Under the pieces are notes generated by a model. The model saw only the letters and a program-made list of their open reading frames with translations. It ran no database searches and was not told the DNA's origin. A DNA stretch of 64,000 nt from Paraburkholderia eburnea (GTDB lineage: Bacteria; Pseudomonadota; Gammaproteobacteria; Burkholderiales; Burkholderiaceae), in NCBI RefSeq assembly GCF_002917095.1, contig NZ_PQGA01000004.1, positions 1-64,000 of the forward strand, read 5' to 3'. Position numbers and translations under genes: made by a program. Shown piece by piece: positions 9,016-18,247 of the stretch (its first letter is position 1; each line of letters starts with the position of its first letter).

Positions 9016-10604
9016 AGATTCATCCAATCGATTTCACCTTTTCAATGAAAGCACGCCCGGCCTTGCACTCTTTGCGTCCTTCGCGTCCCTTATGCCTTCT
9101 GCCGTTAAGCCTCGCGCTGCTGCTGGGCGGCTGCATGGTCGGCCCCGACTATCATCGCCCGCAAGTCGCCACGCCCGCGCAGTGGAAGGAGTTGCCCGGC
9201 TGGACCCAGGCCGATCCGTCCGCCGCAGCCGGCCCCAAGGGCGAATGGTGGACCGGCTTTCAGGACCCGTTGCTGGACGAGCTTGAGCCTCTGGTGGCCG
9301 TCTCGAATCAAACCGTGGCGCAGAGCTACGCGAACTATCAGGAAGCGCTGGCCGAAGTGCGCGTGGCGCGCGCGAGCCTCTTTCCGACCATCGGCGTGAC
9401 CGGTTCGGCCACGCGCGAGCGCGCGTCCACCAGCACGACCAGCGGTTTGAGCAGCGGCTTCGGCAGCGGCGGCGCGCGCATCGTCAACTCGGGGTCGCTG
9501 GAAGCGAACGTGAGCTGGACGATCGACTTCTGGGGGCAGGTGCGCCGCCAGATCGAGGAACAATCGGCCACGGCGCAGGCCAGCGAAGCGACGCTCGCCA
9601 ATGCTCAGCTATCCGAACAGATCGCGCTTGCCAACGCGGTGATCGATCTGCGCGTGACCGATGCCGATATCGACCTGCTCACGCAAACGGTCGAGGCGTA
9701 CAAGAATTCGCTGCGCGTAGTGACCGACCAGGACACGGCGGGCACCGTGGCGCCGTCCGATCTCATCACGGCACGCACGCAGCTGGAAAACGCACAGGCA
9801 AGCCTGATCGCGCTGGGCGTCTCGCGCGCACAGTATGAACACGCGATCGCGGTGCTGGTCGGCCGCAATCCCGAAGACATGTCCATCCCGCACAGCGCCA
9901 AACTGCCCGTCCTGCCGGCGATTCCCGCTGGCGTGCCTTCGACGATCCTGCAGCGGCGGCCCGACATCGCCACGGCGGAGCGCCAGATGGCTTCGGCCAA
10001 TGCGGCGATCGGCGTCGCCATCGCCGCCTACTACCCGACGATTTCGCTGTCGGCGCTCGATGGTTTTACGCAGGCGCCGCTCGCGGGCCTATTGCACGTG
10101 AGCAATTACGTCTGGTCGCTGGGCGCGAGCGCAACCGAAACGATCTTCGACGGCGGCGAGCGCAGCGGCGAAGTCGCGGCGGCGCGCGCGAGCTATAACG
10201 CAGCGGTCGCGAATTATCGCGGCACGGTGCTGAGCGCATTCGAGAGCGTGGAAAACGATCTTTCGGGGCTTCGTATTCTGGCGCAGCAAAGCGATGCACT
10301 GGACGCCGCCGTGCGCGACTCGATACGCGGCGCACAGATCGCGCAGAACGAGTATCAGGCGGGCACGGTTGACTACACGACGGTTGCGACCGCTCAGGCC
10401 ACTCAGTTGAGCACGCAACAAAGTGCGCTCACGGTGCAGCAATCGCGCCTGCTGGATGCGGCTGCGTTGATCGGCGATCTGGGCGGCGGGTGGACCGGTG
10501 TGCTGCACGATGCGAGTCATCCGCAGCAGGTGAGTATCGATCCCGATGCGAATGCGGGCGCGAATGGCAGGGCCACCACCAACGCTACCGCACCGACGCA
10601 ATAG
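9012..10604 (+). CDS. RND efflux outer-membrane lipoprotein (NodT/OprM family)
   Basis: A 530-residue TolC-type outer-membrane factor completing the tripartite pump. After a long leader, the lipobox LLGGC places the lipidated Cys at residue 41, followed by MVGPDYHRP, the hallmark of this family. Two repeats of the outer-membrane efflux domain follow; the sequence VPSTILQRRPDIATAERQ in the middle is diagnostic. An internal ATG at 9045 would give a more normal-length signal peptide and is a possible true start, but the ATG at 9012 overlaps the previous stop (ATGA). The C-terminus is Asn/Ala rich. A strong terminator follows, so the operon ends here. Confidence 0.9.
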   Translation: MKIHPIDFTFSMKARPALHSLRPSRPLCLLPLSLALLLGGCMVGPDYHRPQVATPAQWKELPGWTQADPSAAAGPKGEWWTGFQDPLLDELEPLVAVSNQTVAQSYANYQEALAEVRVARASLFPTIGVTGSATRERASTSTTSGLSSGFGSGGARIVNSGSLEANVSWTIDFWGQVRRQIEEQSATAQASEATLANAQLSEQIALANAVIDLRVTDADIDLLTQTVEAYKNSLRVVTDQDTAGTVAPSDLITARTQLENAQASLIALGVSRAQYEHAIAVLVGRNPEDMSIPHSAKLPVLPAIPAGVPSTILQRRPDIATAERQMASANAAIGVAIAAYYPTISLSALDGFTQAPLAGLLHVSNYVWSLGASATETIFDGGERSGEVAAARASYNAAVANYRGTVLSAFESVENDLSGLRILAQQSDALDAAVRDSIRGAQIAQNEYQAGTVDYTTVATAQATQLSTQQSALTVQQSRLLDAAALIGDLGGGWTGVLHDASHPQQVSIDPDANAGANGRATTNATAPTQ

Positions 10605-10640
10605 TCATTGCGAACCTGAACCGCTGATTTTGCCGAATGA

Positions 10641-10666
10641 GCCCCTCCCGCAGGGGCTTTTCTTTT
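10641..10666 (+). terminator. Rho-independent terminator of the efflux operon
   Basis: GCCCCT (10641-10646) pairs with AGGGGC (10652-10657) across a five-base loop and is followed by TTTTCTTTT. It starts 36 bases after the outer-membrane factor stop. Confidence 0.85.
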
Positions 10667-10798
10667 GTCGCTCTGCTGCTTACCAGGCAAAGTTGTAAAG
10701 AAGCGTCAACTCCTTGCAACGACGTCAACGGCGGCATCGCCCTGTCCGTTAGCCGTGCAGACGCAAATGGCGTCGTTCAATCAAGCCTGAGGAAGAAT

Positions 10799-11095
10799 AT
10801 GAAGAAGTCGTCCATCGCCGTTTTGATTTCCCTGTCGGCGCTTGCCAGCATCGCATCCGCGCAAGATGCGGATAACGGCATTCAGATGAGCAAGGACCCG
10901 GCGCGCGCCGAGCAGATCGAAGCACATGCACGCAGCGTTCAGGCACAGCCGTCGGCCATGCAGTTCGACGAAGCATCGGATTCCACCCATGCGCCGGCTG
11001 CGCATACGCAAGGCCGTCATGCACATGGCGCCGCACATTCGAAGACGAACTCGAAGAAAAAGACCCACGCCCATAAGCACCACGCGACCCGGTAA
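10799..11095 (+). CDS. Small exported histidine-rich protein
   Basis: A 98-residue protein with a clear Sec signal peptide (MKKSSIAVLISLSALASIASA, cleavage after ASA at about residue 21). The mature part is hydrophilic; its last 45 residues are rich in His, Lys and Ala (RHAHGAAHSKTNSKKKTHAH and a final HKHHATR). ATG at 10799 follows GAGGAAG, so a longer upstream reading frame is not favoured. A His-rich periplasmic protein might bind transition metals, but no defined metal site or family is recognisable. Function unknown. Confidence 0.65.
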   Translation: MKKSSIAVLISLSALASIASAQDADNGIQMSKDPARAEQIEAHARSVQAQPSAMQFDEASDSTHAPAAHTQGRHAHGAAHSKTNSKKKTHAHKHHATR

Positions 11096-11439
11096 CGGAA
11101 TGGTTAATGCCGACAGAGGCTGCGCCCCTGTCGGCTTACCGCGCGCTACTATAGCCACCGCGTTCAAAGCGACGTTCGACAACATTCGTTCGTACTCCAT
11201 CCGGGCGCGAGCGCAAGCGTTGCGCCACATCGCTTTGACGCAAACAGGGGCTCCCTCGACATAGACGCGCACGCTGCTATCGATGCGCCGGACGATTGGC
11301 TATGCTGGATTGTCGGCCGTCTGTTTCGCCGCCGCGCGATGTCCTTTACCGCACTGACCGCGCTGCCTGCCGACCCGCACCACCAAGACATGCCGCGCCA
11401 GCGTTGCGCGGCGCCTTACACCGTGTTCAGGAGTACTCC
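11096..11439. other. Intergenic region between two small exported-protein genes
   Basis: About 340 bases with no gene that I can support. The short frames here lack ribosome-binding sites and are composition shadows. The downstream gene's Shine-Dalgarno (AGGAG at 11429-11433) is at its right end. Confidence 0.35.
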
Positions 11440-11892
11440 ATGAAACAGCTTGGCATTGGTCTCTTGCTGGCGCTTTCGTCGCTGGGGTTTGCACAACAGC
11501 ATCCCGCTGTCTATCCCGCACATGGCCAGTCACCGCAAAAGCAACAGCAGGACGAAGGCGCTTGTTATGCGTGGGCCAAACAGAACACAGGCATCGACCC
11601 CACCGTCGCTGCGCAACCTGCACCGCCGCCCACTCAGCCCACCGGAGCGCGCGTGGGCGGCGCAGCACGCGGTGCGGCCGCAGGCGCGATCATCGGAGAC
11701 GTGAGCGGTAATAGCGCAGGCCACGGCGCAGCGGTGGGCGCGACGGCCGGCGCTCTCGCCGGTGGCGTACGTGCGCGCCGCGAACACGCGGCCCAAGCCC
11801 AGGCGCAGCAGCAGGCCCAGGGCGCTCAACTGGCCACTTACTGGAAGTCGTTCGGCGCGTGCATGCAAGGACGCGGCTACTCGGTCCAGTAA
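11440..11892 (+). CDS. Exported glycine-zipper family protein
   Basis: A 150-residue protein with a signal peptide (MKQLGIGLLLALSSLGFAQQ) and a central glycine-zipper block, GGAARGAAAGAIIGDVSGNS followed by AGHGAAVGATAGALAGGVRAR. The C-terminus is Gln/Ala rich and ends with a conserved-looking YWKSFGACMQGRGYSVQ, where one Cys may pair with the Cys of EGACYAWAKQNTGID. This layout matches the YMGG-like glycine-zipper proteins of proteobacterial envelopes, whose roles are not settled. ATG at 11440 follows AGGAG. It appears monocistronic. Confidence 0.7.
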   Translation: MKQLGIGLLLALSSLGFAQQHPAVYPAHGQSPQKQQQDEGACYAWAKQNTGIDPTVAAQPAPPPTQPTGARVGGAARGAAAGAIIGDVSGNSAGHGAAVGATAGALAGGVRARREHAAQAQAQQQAQGAQLATYWKSFGACMQGRGYSVQ

Positions 11893-11959
11893 CACTTCAT
11901 AAGGATTGCAAACAAGTTTATGGATGGCGAGCCGTAGCCGTGCAGCATTTTCTATGCTG

Positions 11960-12424
11960 TCAGTTGCACGGCTCGGCCTGCGAATTCCGCGGCTGTTCAG
12001 GCAACGGCATCGCAGAAGCCGGCAGACCGAAAACCGCGTCGAAGATCAGATTGAAGATATACGCATAGACGAGGAAGAACACCGTGAGGCCAATGTCCAT
12101 GACGAAGGCCTCGACCAGCGGCACGCGCAGCGTGAGCGCGATCATCGGCACGAGAAAGATCACCAGGCCGCCCTCGAAACCGACCGCATGCATAACACGT
12201 CGCAATGGGCTACGGCCGCGTTGGGTCTGACGCACTTCCCAGCGCTCGAACAGCCAGTTGTAGACGGCATTCCACACCACCGCGACCAGCGATGTGAAGA
12301 CTGCCGCCGCGCCCGCGCGGTCCATGCCGCTGCCGGCAAGCGAGGCAAAGCTCGTACTCGTGATAAGGATTCCGAGCCCCTCGAACAGCGTGAGATAGAC
12401 GATCCGGCGCTTGATGCCCTGCAT
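11960..12424 (-). CDS. PACE-family (AceI-like) biocide efflux transporter
   Basis: A 154-residue inner-membrane protein with four predicted helices arranged as two bacterial transmembrane-pair domains. Diagnostic features are the N-terminal MQGIKRRIVYLTLFEGLGI, with Glu15 in helix 1 at the place of the essential Glu of AceI, and VVWNAVYNWLFERWE at the end of helix 2. The second half repeats the pattern (RVMHAVGFEGGLVIFLVPMI and a later VYAYIFNLIFDAVF). PACE proteins export chlorhexidine, acriflavine or short diamines. The gene is alone on its strand; a hairpin lies 59 bases upstream. Substrate unknown. Confidence 0.88.
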   Translation of the reverse strand: MQGIKRRIVYLTLFEGLGILITSTSFASLAGSGMDRAGAAAVFTSLVAVVWNAVYNWLFERWEVRQTQRGRSPLRRVMHAVGFEGGLVIFLVPMIALTLRVPLVEAFVMDIGLTVFFLVYAYIFNLIFDAVFGLPASAMPLPEQPRNSQAEPCN

Positions 12425-12482
12425 ACGCTGAACGCTCCGTTATATAACGCGCACTGGAAGCGCTGATACTACACGAGCGTGA

Positions 12483-12507
12483 ATAACCGCAGCGTGGCTG
12501 CGGTTAT
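12483..12507. repeat. Perfect 11-bp hairpin between the PACE and nitroreductase genes
   Basis: ATAACCGCAGC and GCTGCGGTTAT pair perfectly around a GTG loop. Neither side carries a long T tract, so it is not a textbook terminator, but it sits after the nitroreductase gene and before the PACE gene, both leftward, where a transcription barrier would make sense. Confidence 0.5.
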
Positions 12508-12555
12508 CGGCGAATTCAAGCGCTGATTCAGGCGCCGGGCAGCGCCCGTCGAAGC

Positions 12556-13215
12556 TCAGGCCAGTTCGGTAAACACGGCTTCCGTCGCAAGGCGCGATTT
12601 CGGCAGTTTGGCGTTGAAGTCGTCGGCGCTGCGGTAGCCCAGGCCAACCACGACGATCGCCGTCAGGCCGCGTGCGGCGAGACCCAGCTCTTCGTCCAGC
12701 ACCTTGGCATCGAAGCCTTCCATCGGGCAGGCGTCGATTTCGAGCGTCGACGCGCCGATCAGCAGCGTGCCCAGCGCCAGAAACGCCTGCTTTTCCATCC
12801 ACGCGGAGAGATCGTCACGCTCGCGATGCAGGTTGACGTAGAAGCCGCGCGTGTTCTGCTGCGTCGTCTTCGCTTCGGCGCTGGCGAAGCGGCCATCGGC
12901 CTCTTCCTGCGCCAGCACGGCGTTCAGATGCGCTTCGTCCATGTCCTTGCGCACGCACAGGACCATGACGTGCGAGGCGCGCGTGACTTTGGCTTCGTTG
13001 TAGGCGTAGCCCGGCTGCATCGACTTCGCGACGCGGGCGCGCGCGGCATCGCTTTCGGCCACGACAAAGTGCCACGGCTGCGAGTTGACCGACGAGGGGC
13101 TGAGGCGAATCAGTTCCTTAAGTTCATCGATGACGGCAGCGGGAATCTTGCGGGCGGAATCGAAAGCCTTGGTGGCGTGGCGGGTCTTGGCGAAGCGGGT
13201 GAGATTCAACGACAT
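12556..13215 (-). CDS. nfsB: Oxygen-insensitive NAD(P)H nitroreductase, NfsB-like
   Basis: A 219-residue FMN-dependent nitroreductase. The N-terminal RFAKTRHATKAFDSARKIPA and SPSSVNSQPWHFVV (about residues 39-52) form the FMN phosphate/ribose binding segments of the NfsB group, and LGLAARGLTAIVVVGLGYRS near the C-terminus completes the fold. The family reduces nitroaromatics and quinones by two-electron steps using NAD(P)H. Length fits the family (about 217). It starts at ATG 13213-13215 and faces the divergent YjbQ-family gene; the short space between probably holds both promoters. Confidence 0.9.
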   Translation of the reverse strand: MSLNLTRFAKTRHATKAFDSARKIPAAVIDELKELIRLSPSSVNSQPWHFVVAESDAARARVAKSMQPGYAYNEAKVTRASHVMVLCVRKDMDEAHLNAVLAQEEADGRFASAEAKTTQQNTRGFYVNLHRERDDLSAWMEKQAFLALGTLLIGASTLEIDACPMEGFDAKVLDEELGLAARGLTAIVVVGLGYRSADDFNAKLPKSRLATEAVFTELA

Positions 13216-13329
13216 ACTCCTGGATCGGTGCGGTGATTTGGCAAGGCCGGTATCCTACCAGTCTGGGCCGTTTCGCGTGCGGGGCGGCCGAAGGCAGCGC
13301 GCGCCGCATCAATATTGGAGGGCAGCACC

Positions 13330-13749
13330 ATGCGCCAGACGATTCATCATCTGCGTGTCCACGCGCGCTCGCGCGGGCTGTTCGAATTCACGCAGGAAGT
13401 ACGCGCATTCGTGCGCGAAAGCGGCATCGGCACGGGCCTGTTGACGCTGTTCTGCCGTCACACCTCGGCGTCGCTGCTGATCCAGGAAAACGCCGATTCG
13501 TCCGTGCGCCGCGATCTCGAACGGTATTTCGACGAGATCGCGCCCGAAGACCCGCAGCGCTACGAGCACGACACCGAAGGCCCGGACGATATGCCCGCGC
13601 ATCTGCGCACCGCCCTCACGCAGACGCAGTTGTCGATTCCCGTCGAGTACGGCGGGCCGCTGCTGGGCACCTGGCAGGGTATCTATCTGTTCGAGCACCG
13701 CCGACATGCGAGCACTCGCGAGGTCGTCCTGCACCTGATCGGCGAATAA
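13330..13749 (+). CDS. YjbQ/UPF0047 family protein (secondary thiamine-phosphate synthase-like)
   Basis: A 139-residue protein of the conserved YjbQ family. It has the family signature GLLTLFCRHTSASLLIQENA and, later, GTWQGIYLFEHRRHASTREV; the conserved histidines are thought to line the active site. Family members complement thiamine-phosphate synthase defects weakly, hence the alternative name, but the physiological role is not established. ATG at 13330 is preceded by GGAGGG; an in-frame TTG five codons earlier would overlap it and is rejected. It runs with the dienelactone hydrolase gene 110 bases downstream. Confidence 0.85.
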   Translation: MRQTIHHLRVHARSRGLFEFTQEVRAFVRESGIGTGLLTLFCRHTSASLLIQENADSSVRRDLERYFDEIAPEDPQRYEHDTEGPDDMPAHLRTALTQTQLSIPVEYGGPLLGTWQGIYLFEHRRHASTREVVLHLIGE

Positions 13750-13859
13750 TCCCGCACCACCGCTGCAAGCAGAACAGCCGCGCAGACGCTATGCTTGCGT
13801 GTTGCCATTTTTCCCGTTTTTTTCCTTTAACCGATCGACCGAATCCCCGAGGAAATCTC

Positions 13860-14573
13860 ATGAAACAGCACACTGGCTCCACGATCAGCTTCAACCGTCC
13901 CGACGGTAAATCGCTCCAGGGTTACCTGGCCACGCCGGAGAAGACCGAAGGCGCGCCCGCCATCGTCGTGATCCAGGAGTGGTGGGGCGTAAACGACCAG
14001 ATTCGCGGCGTCGCCGACCGTCTCGCGCAAGCCGGCTACTACGCGCTCGTGCCCGACCTCTATCGTGGCAAGAGCACCGTCGAGGAAGAAGAGGCGCACC
14101 ATCTGATGACGGGCCTCGATTTCGGCGACGCCGCCTCGCAAGACATCCGCGGCGCCGTGGACCACCTGAAGACGCTGACCGACCGCGTCGGCGTGAGCGG
14201 CTACTGCATGGGCGGCGCGCTCACGCTGCTGGCCATCAACCAGATTCCGGGCCTCGCGGGCGCCGTCGTGTGGTACGGCTTCCCGCCGCTCGAATACCTC
14301 GACGCGAGCAAGATCAGCGTGCCGGTGCTCGGCCACTGGGGCACGCAGGATGGCTTCTTCAATATCGAAACCGTCGGCGAACTCGAAACAAAGCTGCGTG
14401 ACGGCGGTGTGAACGTCGAATTCCATCGCTACCTGGCCTACCACGCGTTCGCAAACGAAACGGCGGTCGGCCCCGGCCGCATCGCGCACACGCAGTTCGA
14501 TCCGGTCTGGTCGCAACTGGCATGGGACCGCACGCTCACGTTCTGGGGTCGCACGCTCTGGAAGCAGGGCTAA
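13860..14573 (+). CDS. Dienelactone hydrolase family protein
   Basis: A 237-residue alpha/beta hydrolase of the dienelactone hydrolase family. The Cys-Asp-His triad is visible: Cys116 in SGYCMGG, Asp164 in GTQDGFF and His195 in AYHAFANE. IVVIQEWWGVNDQIRGVADR is the characteristic early motif. The classical reaction is opening of dienelactone to maleylacetate in chloroaromatic breakdown, but many paralogues act on other lactones or esters; no chlorocatechol genes are nearby, so the substrate is open. The start ATG follows GAGGAAA. The next gene converges on it from the right. Confidence 0.85.
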   Translation: MKQHTGSTISFNRPDGKSLQGYLATPEKTEGAPAIVVIQEWWGVNDQIRGVADRLAQAGYYALVPDLYRGKSTVEEEEAHHLMTGLDFGDAASQDIRGAVDHLKTLTDRVGVSGYCMGGALTLLAINQIPGLAGAVVWYGFPPLEYLDASKISVPVLGHWGTQDGFFNIETVGELETKLRDGGVNVEFHRYLAYHAFANETAVGPGRIAHTQFDPVWSQLAWDRTLTFWGRTLWKQG

Positions 14574-14629
14574 GCCTGATCGCTTGACGCCGCGTTTGTC
14601 TTTCGTCCGAGGCAATCGCCGCAATTAGC

Positions 14630-16153
14630 TCAGTGCGAGCGCCCCGCCGCCCCGTCGAGCAGCGCGATTTCGCGCTCGCTCTGCAACACCGCGCGGCGCT
14701 CGCCTTGCGCGTCGATCGAGCGCGCCAGCACCAGATACACGAGCGCCGACACCAGCAGGCCCACCGCCCACGCCACGTCCACGCCGCCGATCCGCGCCGC
14801 CAGCGGCCCCGTATAGATGCCCGGCAGCACGAAGAACGGCACCGTCGAGGCGAAACCCACCGCGTAAGCGATCAGCCCGCGCGCACCCCATGCACCGTAA
14901 AGACCATTGGGCGTGAAGAGTTGCGTGATCGCATAGTGGCCGCGCCGCACGAAGAAGAAGTCGACCAGATTCACCGACGTCCAGGGCACCAGCAGATACA
15001 GCATGATCGTGAGCGCCGCGAACAGGATGTCGATGGCATTACCCGACAGCGACAGCGAAATCACCACCCACATGAGGCCGAGCACCAGCACCGTAATCAC
15101 GCGCACCGTCGAGGTGGGCTTCACGGGCTTGAACGAATCCACCGCCGTGACCACCGTGAGCATCGCGCTATAGGCGTTCAGGCCCATCGTCGCGACCATC
15201 GCACCCACCGACGCCAGCGAGATCAGCACGCCAAAGCCGCGGAACATCGCGTTGCCCGCATCGTAGAGCGCGACGAGACCATCGGATGCGCCCAGACGCG
15301 TCGCGAGCCACGCACCCAGTGCGATCAGCCAGATCGCCGACGCCGATGCGCCGATGAACACCGCCGCGATAATGGCGCGCGGTTTCGTTTCGCGCGGCAG
15401 ATAGCGCGAGTAATCCGACACATAGGGCGCATAAGTGATGTTGTAGCTTGCGCTTGCGGCGAACTGCGCGGCGAACGCCACGAGCGAGAAGCCGCCCGCA
15501 TGCGCCACGCCGGCCTTCACGCCCACGGCGCCGAACATGATCCACAGCGTAAGCAGCACGTAGAGCGGCAGGCTCGCCACCAGCAGCCACTTGAACACGC
15601 GATGCAGCCAGTCGTGCCCGTAGATGGCGAGCGCCAGCGCGATCAGCGCCGTCACGATGGTCACCAGCGTGGGCGACCAGCCGAAGATCCCCTTCACGCC
15701 GCTCGCCATCAGCACGGTATCGACGACGTTGAAGCCGATGAACGTGAACAGCGTCGCGATGAGAATCAGCACCACGCCGCGATAGCCGAACTGCGCACGC
15801 GACTGGATCATCTGCGGCAAGCCCAGTTGCGCGCCCTGCGAGGCGTGAAAGGCCATGAACAGCGTGCCGAACAGAATGCCGAGCACGCCCGAGAGGATCG
15901 TATAGCCCAGCGACAGCCCCATGCTCGGGCCCACGAAGCCGATGGCGATCGTGAAAAACTGGAAATTGCCGAGGAACCAGAACGGTCCCTGGCCTGCCAC
16001 GCTGCCGTGGCGTTCGTGTGCGGGCACGTAGTCGATCGAGCGGACCTCGATCTTGCGCCACTTGCCGGATTTCGCGCCGGGGGCGTCGGCGCTATCGGTC
16101 GTACCGCTCGCCGGGGGCGGGGGCGCCCAGCCGTTAACGTTGTCGGTGCTCAT
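14630..16153 (-). CDS. NCS1-family permease (cytosine/purine permease-like)
   Basis: A 507-residue integral membrane protein with about 12 hydrophobic segments. After a 50-residue hydrophilic leader, RSIDYVPAHERHGSVAGQGP and the following FWFLGNFQFFTIAIGF are typical of NCS1 nucleobase-cation symporters. GGFSLVAFAAQFAASASYNI and YAPYVSDYSRYLP (TM6 region) are conserved family segments. It lies downstream of the aldehyde dehydrogenase and ureohydrolase genes on the same strand, 73 bases after the former. In this setting the likely cargo is a guanidino acid such as 4-guanidinobutyrate rather than a base; Pseudomonas aeruginosa has a transporter gene near gbuA, but that comparison is from memory. 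Confidence 0.85.
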   Translation of the reverse strand: MSTDNVNGWAPPPPASGTTDSADAPGAKSGKWRKIEVRSIDYVPAHERHGSVAGQGPFWFLGNFQFFTIAIGFVGPSMGLSLGYTILSGVLGILFGTLFMAFHASQGAQLGLPQMIQSRAQFGYRGVVLILIATLFTFIGFNVVDTVLMASGVKGIFGWSPTLVTIVTALIALALAIYGHDWLHRVFKWLLVASLPLYVLLTLWIMFGAVGVKAGVAHAGGFSLVAFAAQFAASASYNITYAPYVSDYSRYLPRETKPRAIIAAVFIGASASAIWLIALGAWLATRLGASDGLVALYDAGNAMFRGFGVLISLASVGAMVATMGLNAYSAMLTVVTAVDSFKPVKPTSTVRVITVLVLGLMWVVISLSLSGNAIDILFAALTIMLYLLVPWTSVNLVDFFFVRRGHYAITQLFTPNGLYGAWGARGLIAYAVGFASTVPFFVLPGIYTGPLAARIGGVDVAWAVGLLVSALVYLVLARSIDAQGERRAVLQSEREIALLDGAAGRSH

Positions 16154-16226
16154 CTGTCTCTTCCTGTTCGATTCTATGGGGACGCAGTTGGGGCGCAGTG
16201 CCGGGTTCCGCGCCGGATTCGGCGAA

Positions 16227-17717
16227 TTACGACTGCGGCGAATGAGTGGCGCTTGTGCGCGCCCGAATGACGTGTTTGATTTCCTGGTAAGCGCGCACGC
16301 CCCAGGGACCGAGTTCGCGGCCCAGGCCGCTTAGCTTGCGTCCGCCCCAACCCGTCTGCGGGAAGATCACCTGCGGAGCGTTTACCCAGACCGTGCCTGC
16401 CTCACAGGCGTCGCTGACCCGTGCGGCGCGCGCGGCGTCGGCGGTGACGACCGTGGCGACGAGTCCGTAATCGCTATCGTTGGCGAGCGCAATGGCTTCG
16501 TACTCCGTATCGAATGCCCGCACCAGCGCGACTGGCCCGAAAATCTCCTCGCACCAGAGCACGTTGTCGGGCGCGACGCTCGTGCAGACCGTCGGCGCCA
16601 CGAAAAAGCCCGCGTCCTGCGTAGCCGCGCCGCCGCACAGCACGCGCGCGCCCTGCTCCTTGCCGCGCGCCAGCAGGCCAAGCACGCGTTCGCGCTGCGC
16701 CGCGCTGACAAGCGGCCCCACACGCACATCGGCTGTATGCGGCGCACCCACCACGGCGTTGCGCGCCAGCGCGACCAGTTTGTCGATGAACGCGTCGTGC
16801 AACGCCCGCGCCACCAGCACGCGCGAAGTCGCCGAACACATCTGCCCCGCGTTGAAGAACGCGCCATTGAATGCGAGTTCGACGGCCTCGTCCAGATCGG
16901 CATCGTCGAATACGATCAGCGCCGACTTGCCGCCCAGTTCGAGCGAGACGCGCTGCATACGAGCGGCGGCGGCACGCATGACCGCCTGGCCTGCGGCGGT
17001 GCTGCCCGTGAACGAGACCTTCGCCACGCCGCGATGCGAGGCCAGTTGCGCACCCACTTCGCGCCCGCCCGTGACCAGATTCACCACGCCGGCAGGCACG
17101 TCTGCCGCCGTAACGATATCGACGAGCGCGCGTTCGGCCAGGGGTGTCAGCTCGGACGGCTTGATGACCACCGAACAGCCCGCCGTGAGCGCGGGCGCCA
17201 GCTTCCACGCCGCCGTCACGAGCGGGAAATTCCACGGCACGATCAGCGCGCAAACGCCCACGGCCTCATGGCGCACATCGGCTTCGAAGGCGGCATCGGG
17301 CAACGCGACCGGCGCGCGCTCGACCACGTGGCCTTCGTTGCACAACTGCGCGTAATAGCGGAATGTGCCAGCCGCGTCGCTCACGTCGAGTTCGGCTTCG
17401 AAACGCGGCTTGCCGTTGCAGCGCATCTGCAACTCGACCAGTTCGCCCGCATGGGCTTCGATGCCTTGCGCGATGCGTTCGAGCCGTTCGCCGCGTTGCG
17501 CGACGCTCGTGCTACGCCAGCCACGCAAGGCACGCTCGGCGGCGGCCACCGCTTCGTCGACGTCCTCCGCGGAAGCGCTCGACACGCGCGCATAAGGCTG
17601 CGCGCTGCACGGATCGACAAGTTCGAGCGGCGCGCCCGCACCCTGCCGCCACGCGCCGTCGATAAAGACCCCTGGCTCCGTCGCCTGCGCGACCGCGTTA
17701 ATCGATTCGCGCTTCAT
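16227..17717 (-). CDS. NAD(P)-dependent aldehyde dehydrogenase (possible 4-guanidinobutyraldehyde dehydrogenase)
   Basis: A 496-residue class I/II-type aldehyde dehydrogenase. Landmarks are VPWNFPLVTAAWKLAPALTA with KPSELTPL (cofactor binding), FTGST, the general base Glu260 in SLELGGK, and the nucleophile Cys294 in NAGQMCSATSR. The C-terminal WGGRKLSGLGRELG is family-typical. ATG at 17715-17717 overlaps the stop of the NTF2-like gene (ATGA); an in-frame GTG two codons earlier is less likely. Position between the ureohydrolase and permease genes suggests oxidation of an omega-guanidino or omega-amino aldehyde (KauB-like), which is inference. Confidence 0.85.
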   Translation of the reverse strand: MKRESINAVAQATEPGVFIDGAWRQGAGAPLELVDPCSAQPYARVSSASAEDVDEAVAAAERALRGWRSTSVAQRGERLERIAQGIEAHAGELVELQMRCNGKPRFEAELDVSDAAGTFRYYAQLCNEGHVVERAPVALPDAAFEADVRHEAVGVCALIVPWNFPLVTAAWKLAPALTAGCSVVIKPSELTPLAERALVDIVTAADVPAGVVNLVTGGREVGAQLASHRGVAKVSFTGSTAAGQAVMRAAAARMQRVSLELGGKSALIVFDDADLDEAVELAFNGAFFNAGQMCSATSRVLVARALHDAFIDKLVALARNAVVGAPHTADVRVGPLVSAAQRERVLGLLARGKEQGARVLCGGAATQDAGFFVAPTVCTSVAPDNVLWCEEIFGPVALVRAFDTEYEAIALANDSDYGLVATVVTADAARAARVSDACEAGTVWVNAPQVIFPQTGWGGRKLSGLGRELGPWGVRAYQEIKHVIRARTSATHSPQS

Positions 17718-18163
17718 GCACACACCTCGCCGCCTTCGATCACCGCATCATGCACCGCCGCGCAGGCGTGCGGCGACAGGTGTTCGTGCACCGCCAGCCA
17801 CTGGCCGCCGCGCCGGGCGAACGCGATGGTCTCGCGCTCGTCGAGCGTTTCGCTGCCCGCGTGCGTCGCGACGCGCGTGCGCACGTTATGCACGAACAGC
17901 GCAACGTCGCCGATACATTGCACGCTGCGCGAGCGCGACTCGCAGCCGAGCACGCGAAAACCGTCTTCGCGCTCCCATTGACGCCACAGCGCCTCGTAGG
18001 CTGCGCGCGTGGGCAACGGCTCGCTCACGTGATGGAACACGAAGCTAGCGTCGGGCGCGAAGGCCGCGAAATAGGCATCGCGATCGTGGCTCGCGAAAGC
18101 GTCGATCAGGGCGTCGGCTGCGGCCAGCACCTGGGTTTCAGTGTCGCGTTCGGTCTCGCTCAT
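17714..18163 (-). CDS. NTF2-like (SnoaL/DUF4440-type) protein
   Basis: A 149-residue protein with the cone-shaped NTF2 fold pattern: an N-terminal helix ADALIDAFASHDRDAYFAAF, FAPDASFVFHHVSEPLPTRA, and beta strands ending in AFARRGGQWLAVHEHLSP. No catalytic assignment can be made; the family covers isomerases, hydrolases and binding proteins. ATG at 18161-18163 follows GGAGAG. The stop overlaps the aldehyde dehydrogenase start, and the ureohydrolase gene ends 85 bases upstream, so it belongs to the guanidino-compound operon. Its conservation in that position would be the best clue to function. Confidence 0.75.
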   Translation of the reverse strand: MSETERDTETQVLAAADALIDAFASHDRDAYFAAFAPDASFVFHHVSEPLPTRAAYEALWRQWEREDGFRVLGCESRSRSVQCIGDVALFVHNVRTRVATHAGSETLDERETIAFARRGGQWLAVHEHLSPHACAAVHDAVIEGGEVCA

Positions 18164-18247
18164 GAGCACTCTCCGGGGATATCGTCTGGTGACTTCTTTT
18201 TTAATTCGGATGGCGAATCATTCTGGTTCGCCCGAGCTTATGCGCGC

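Noticed and set aside
13233..13859. Upstream extension of the dienelactone hydrolase frame
   Set aside because: It overlaps the YjbQ-family gene in another frame; the ATG at 13860 has a GAGGAAA site and matches the family start.
14620..14650. tRNA-like D-arm string (TTAGCTCAGT)
   Set aside because: No acceptor stem, anticodon or T arm can be folded around it; it is the end of the NCS1 permease gene plus a few intergenic bases.
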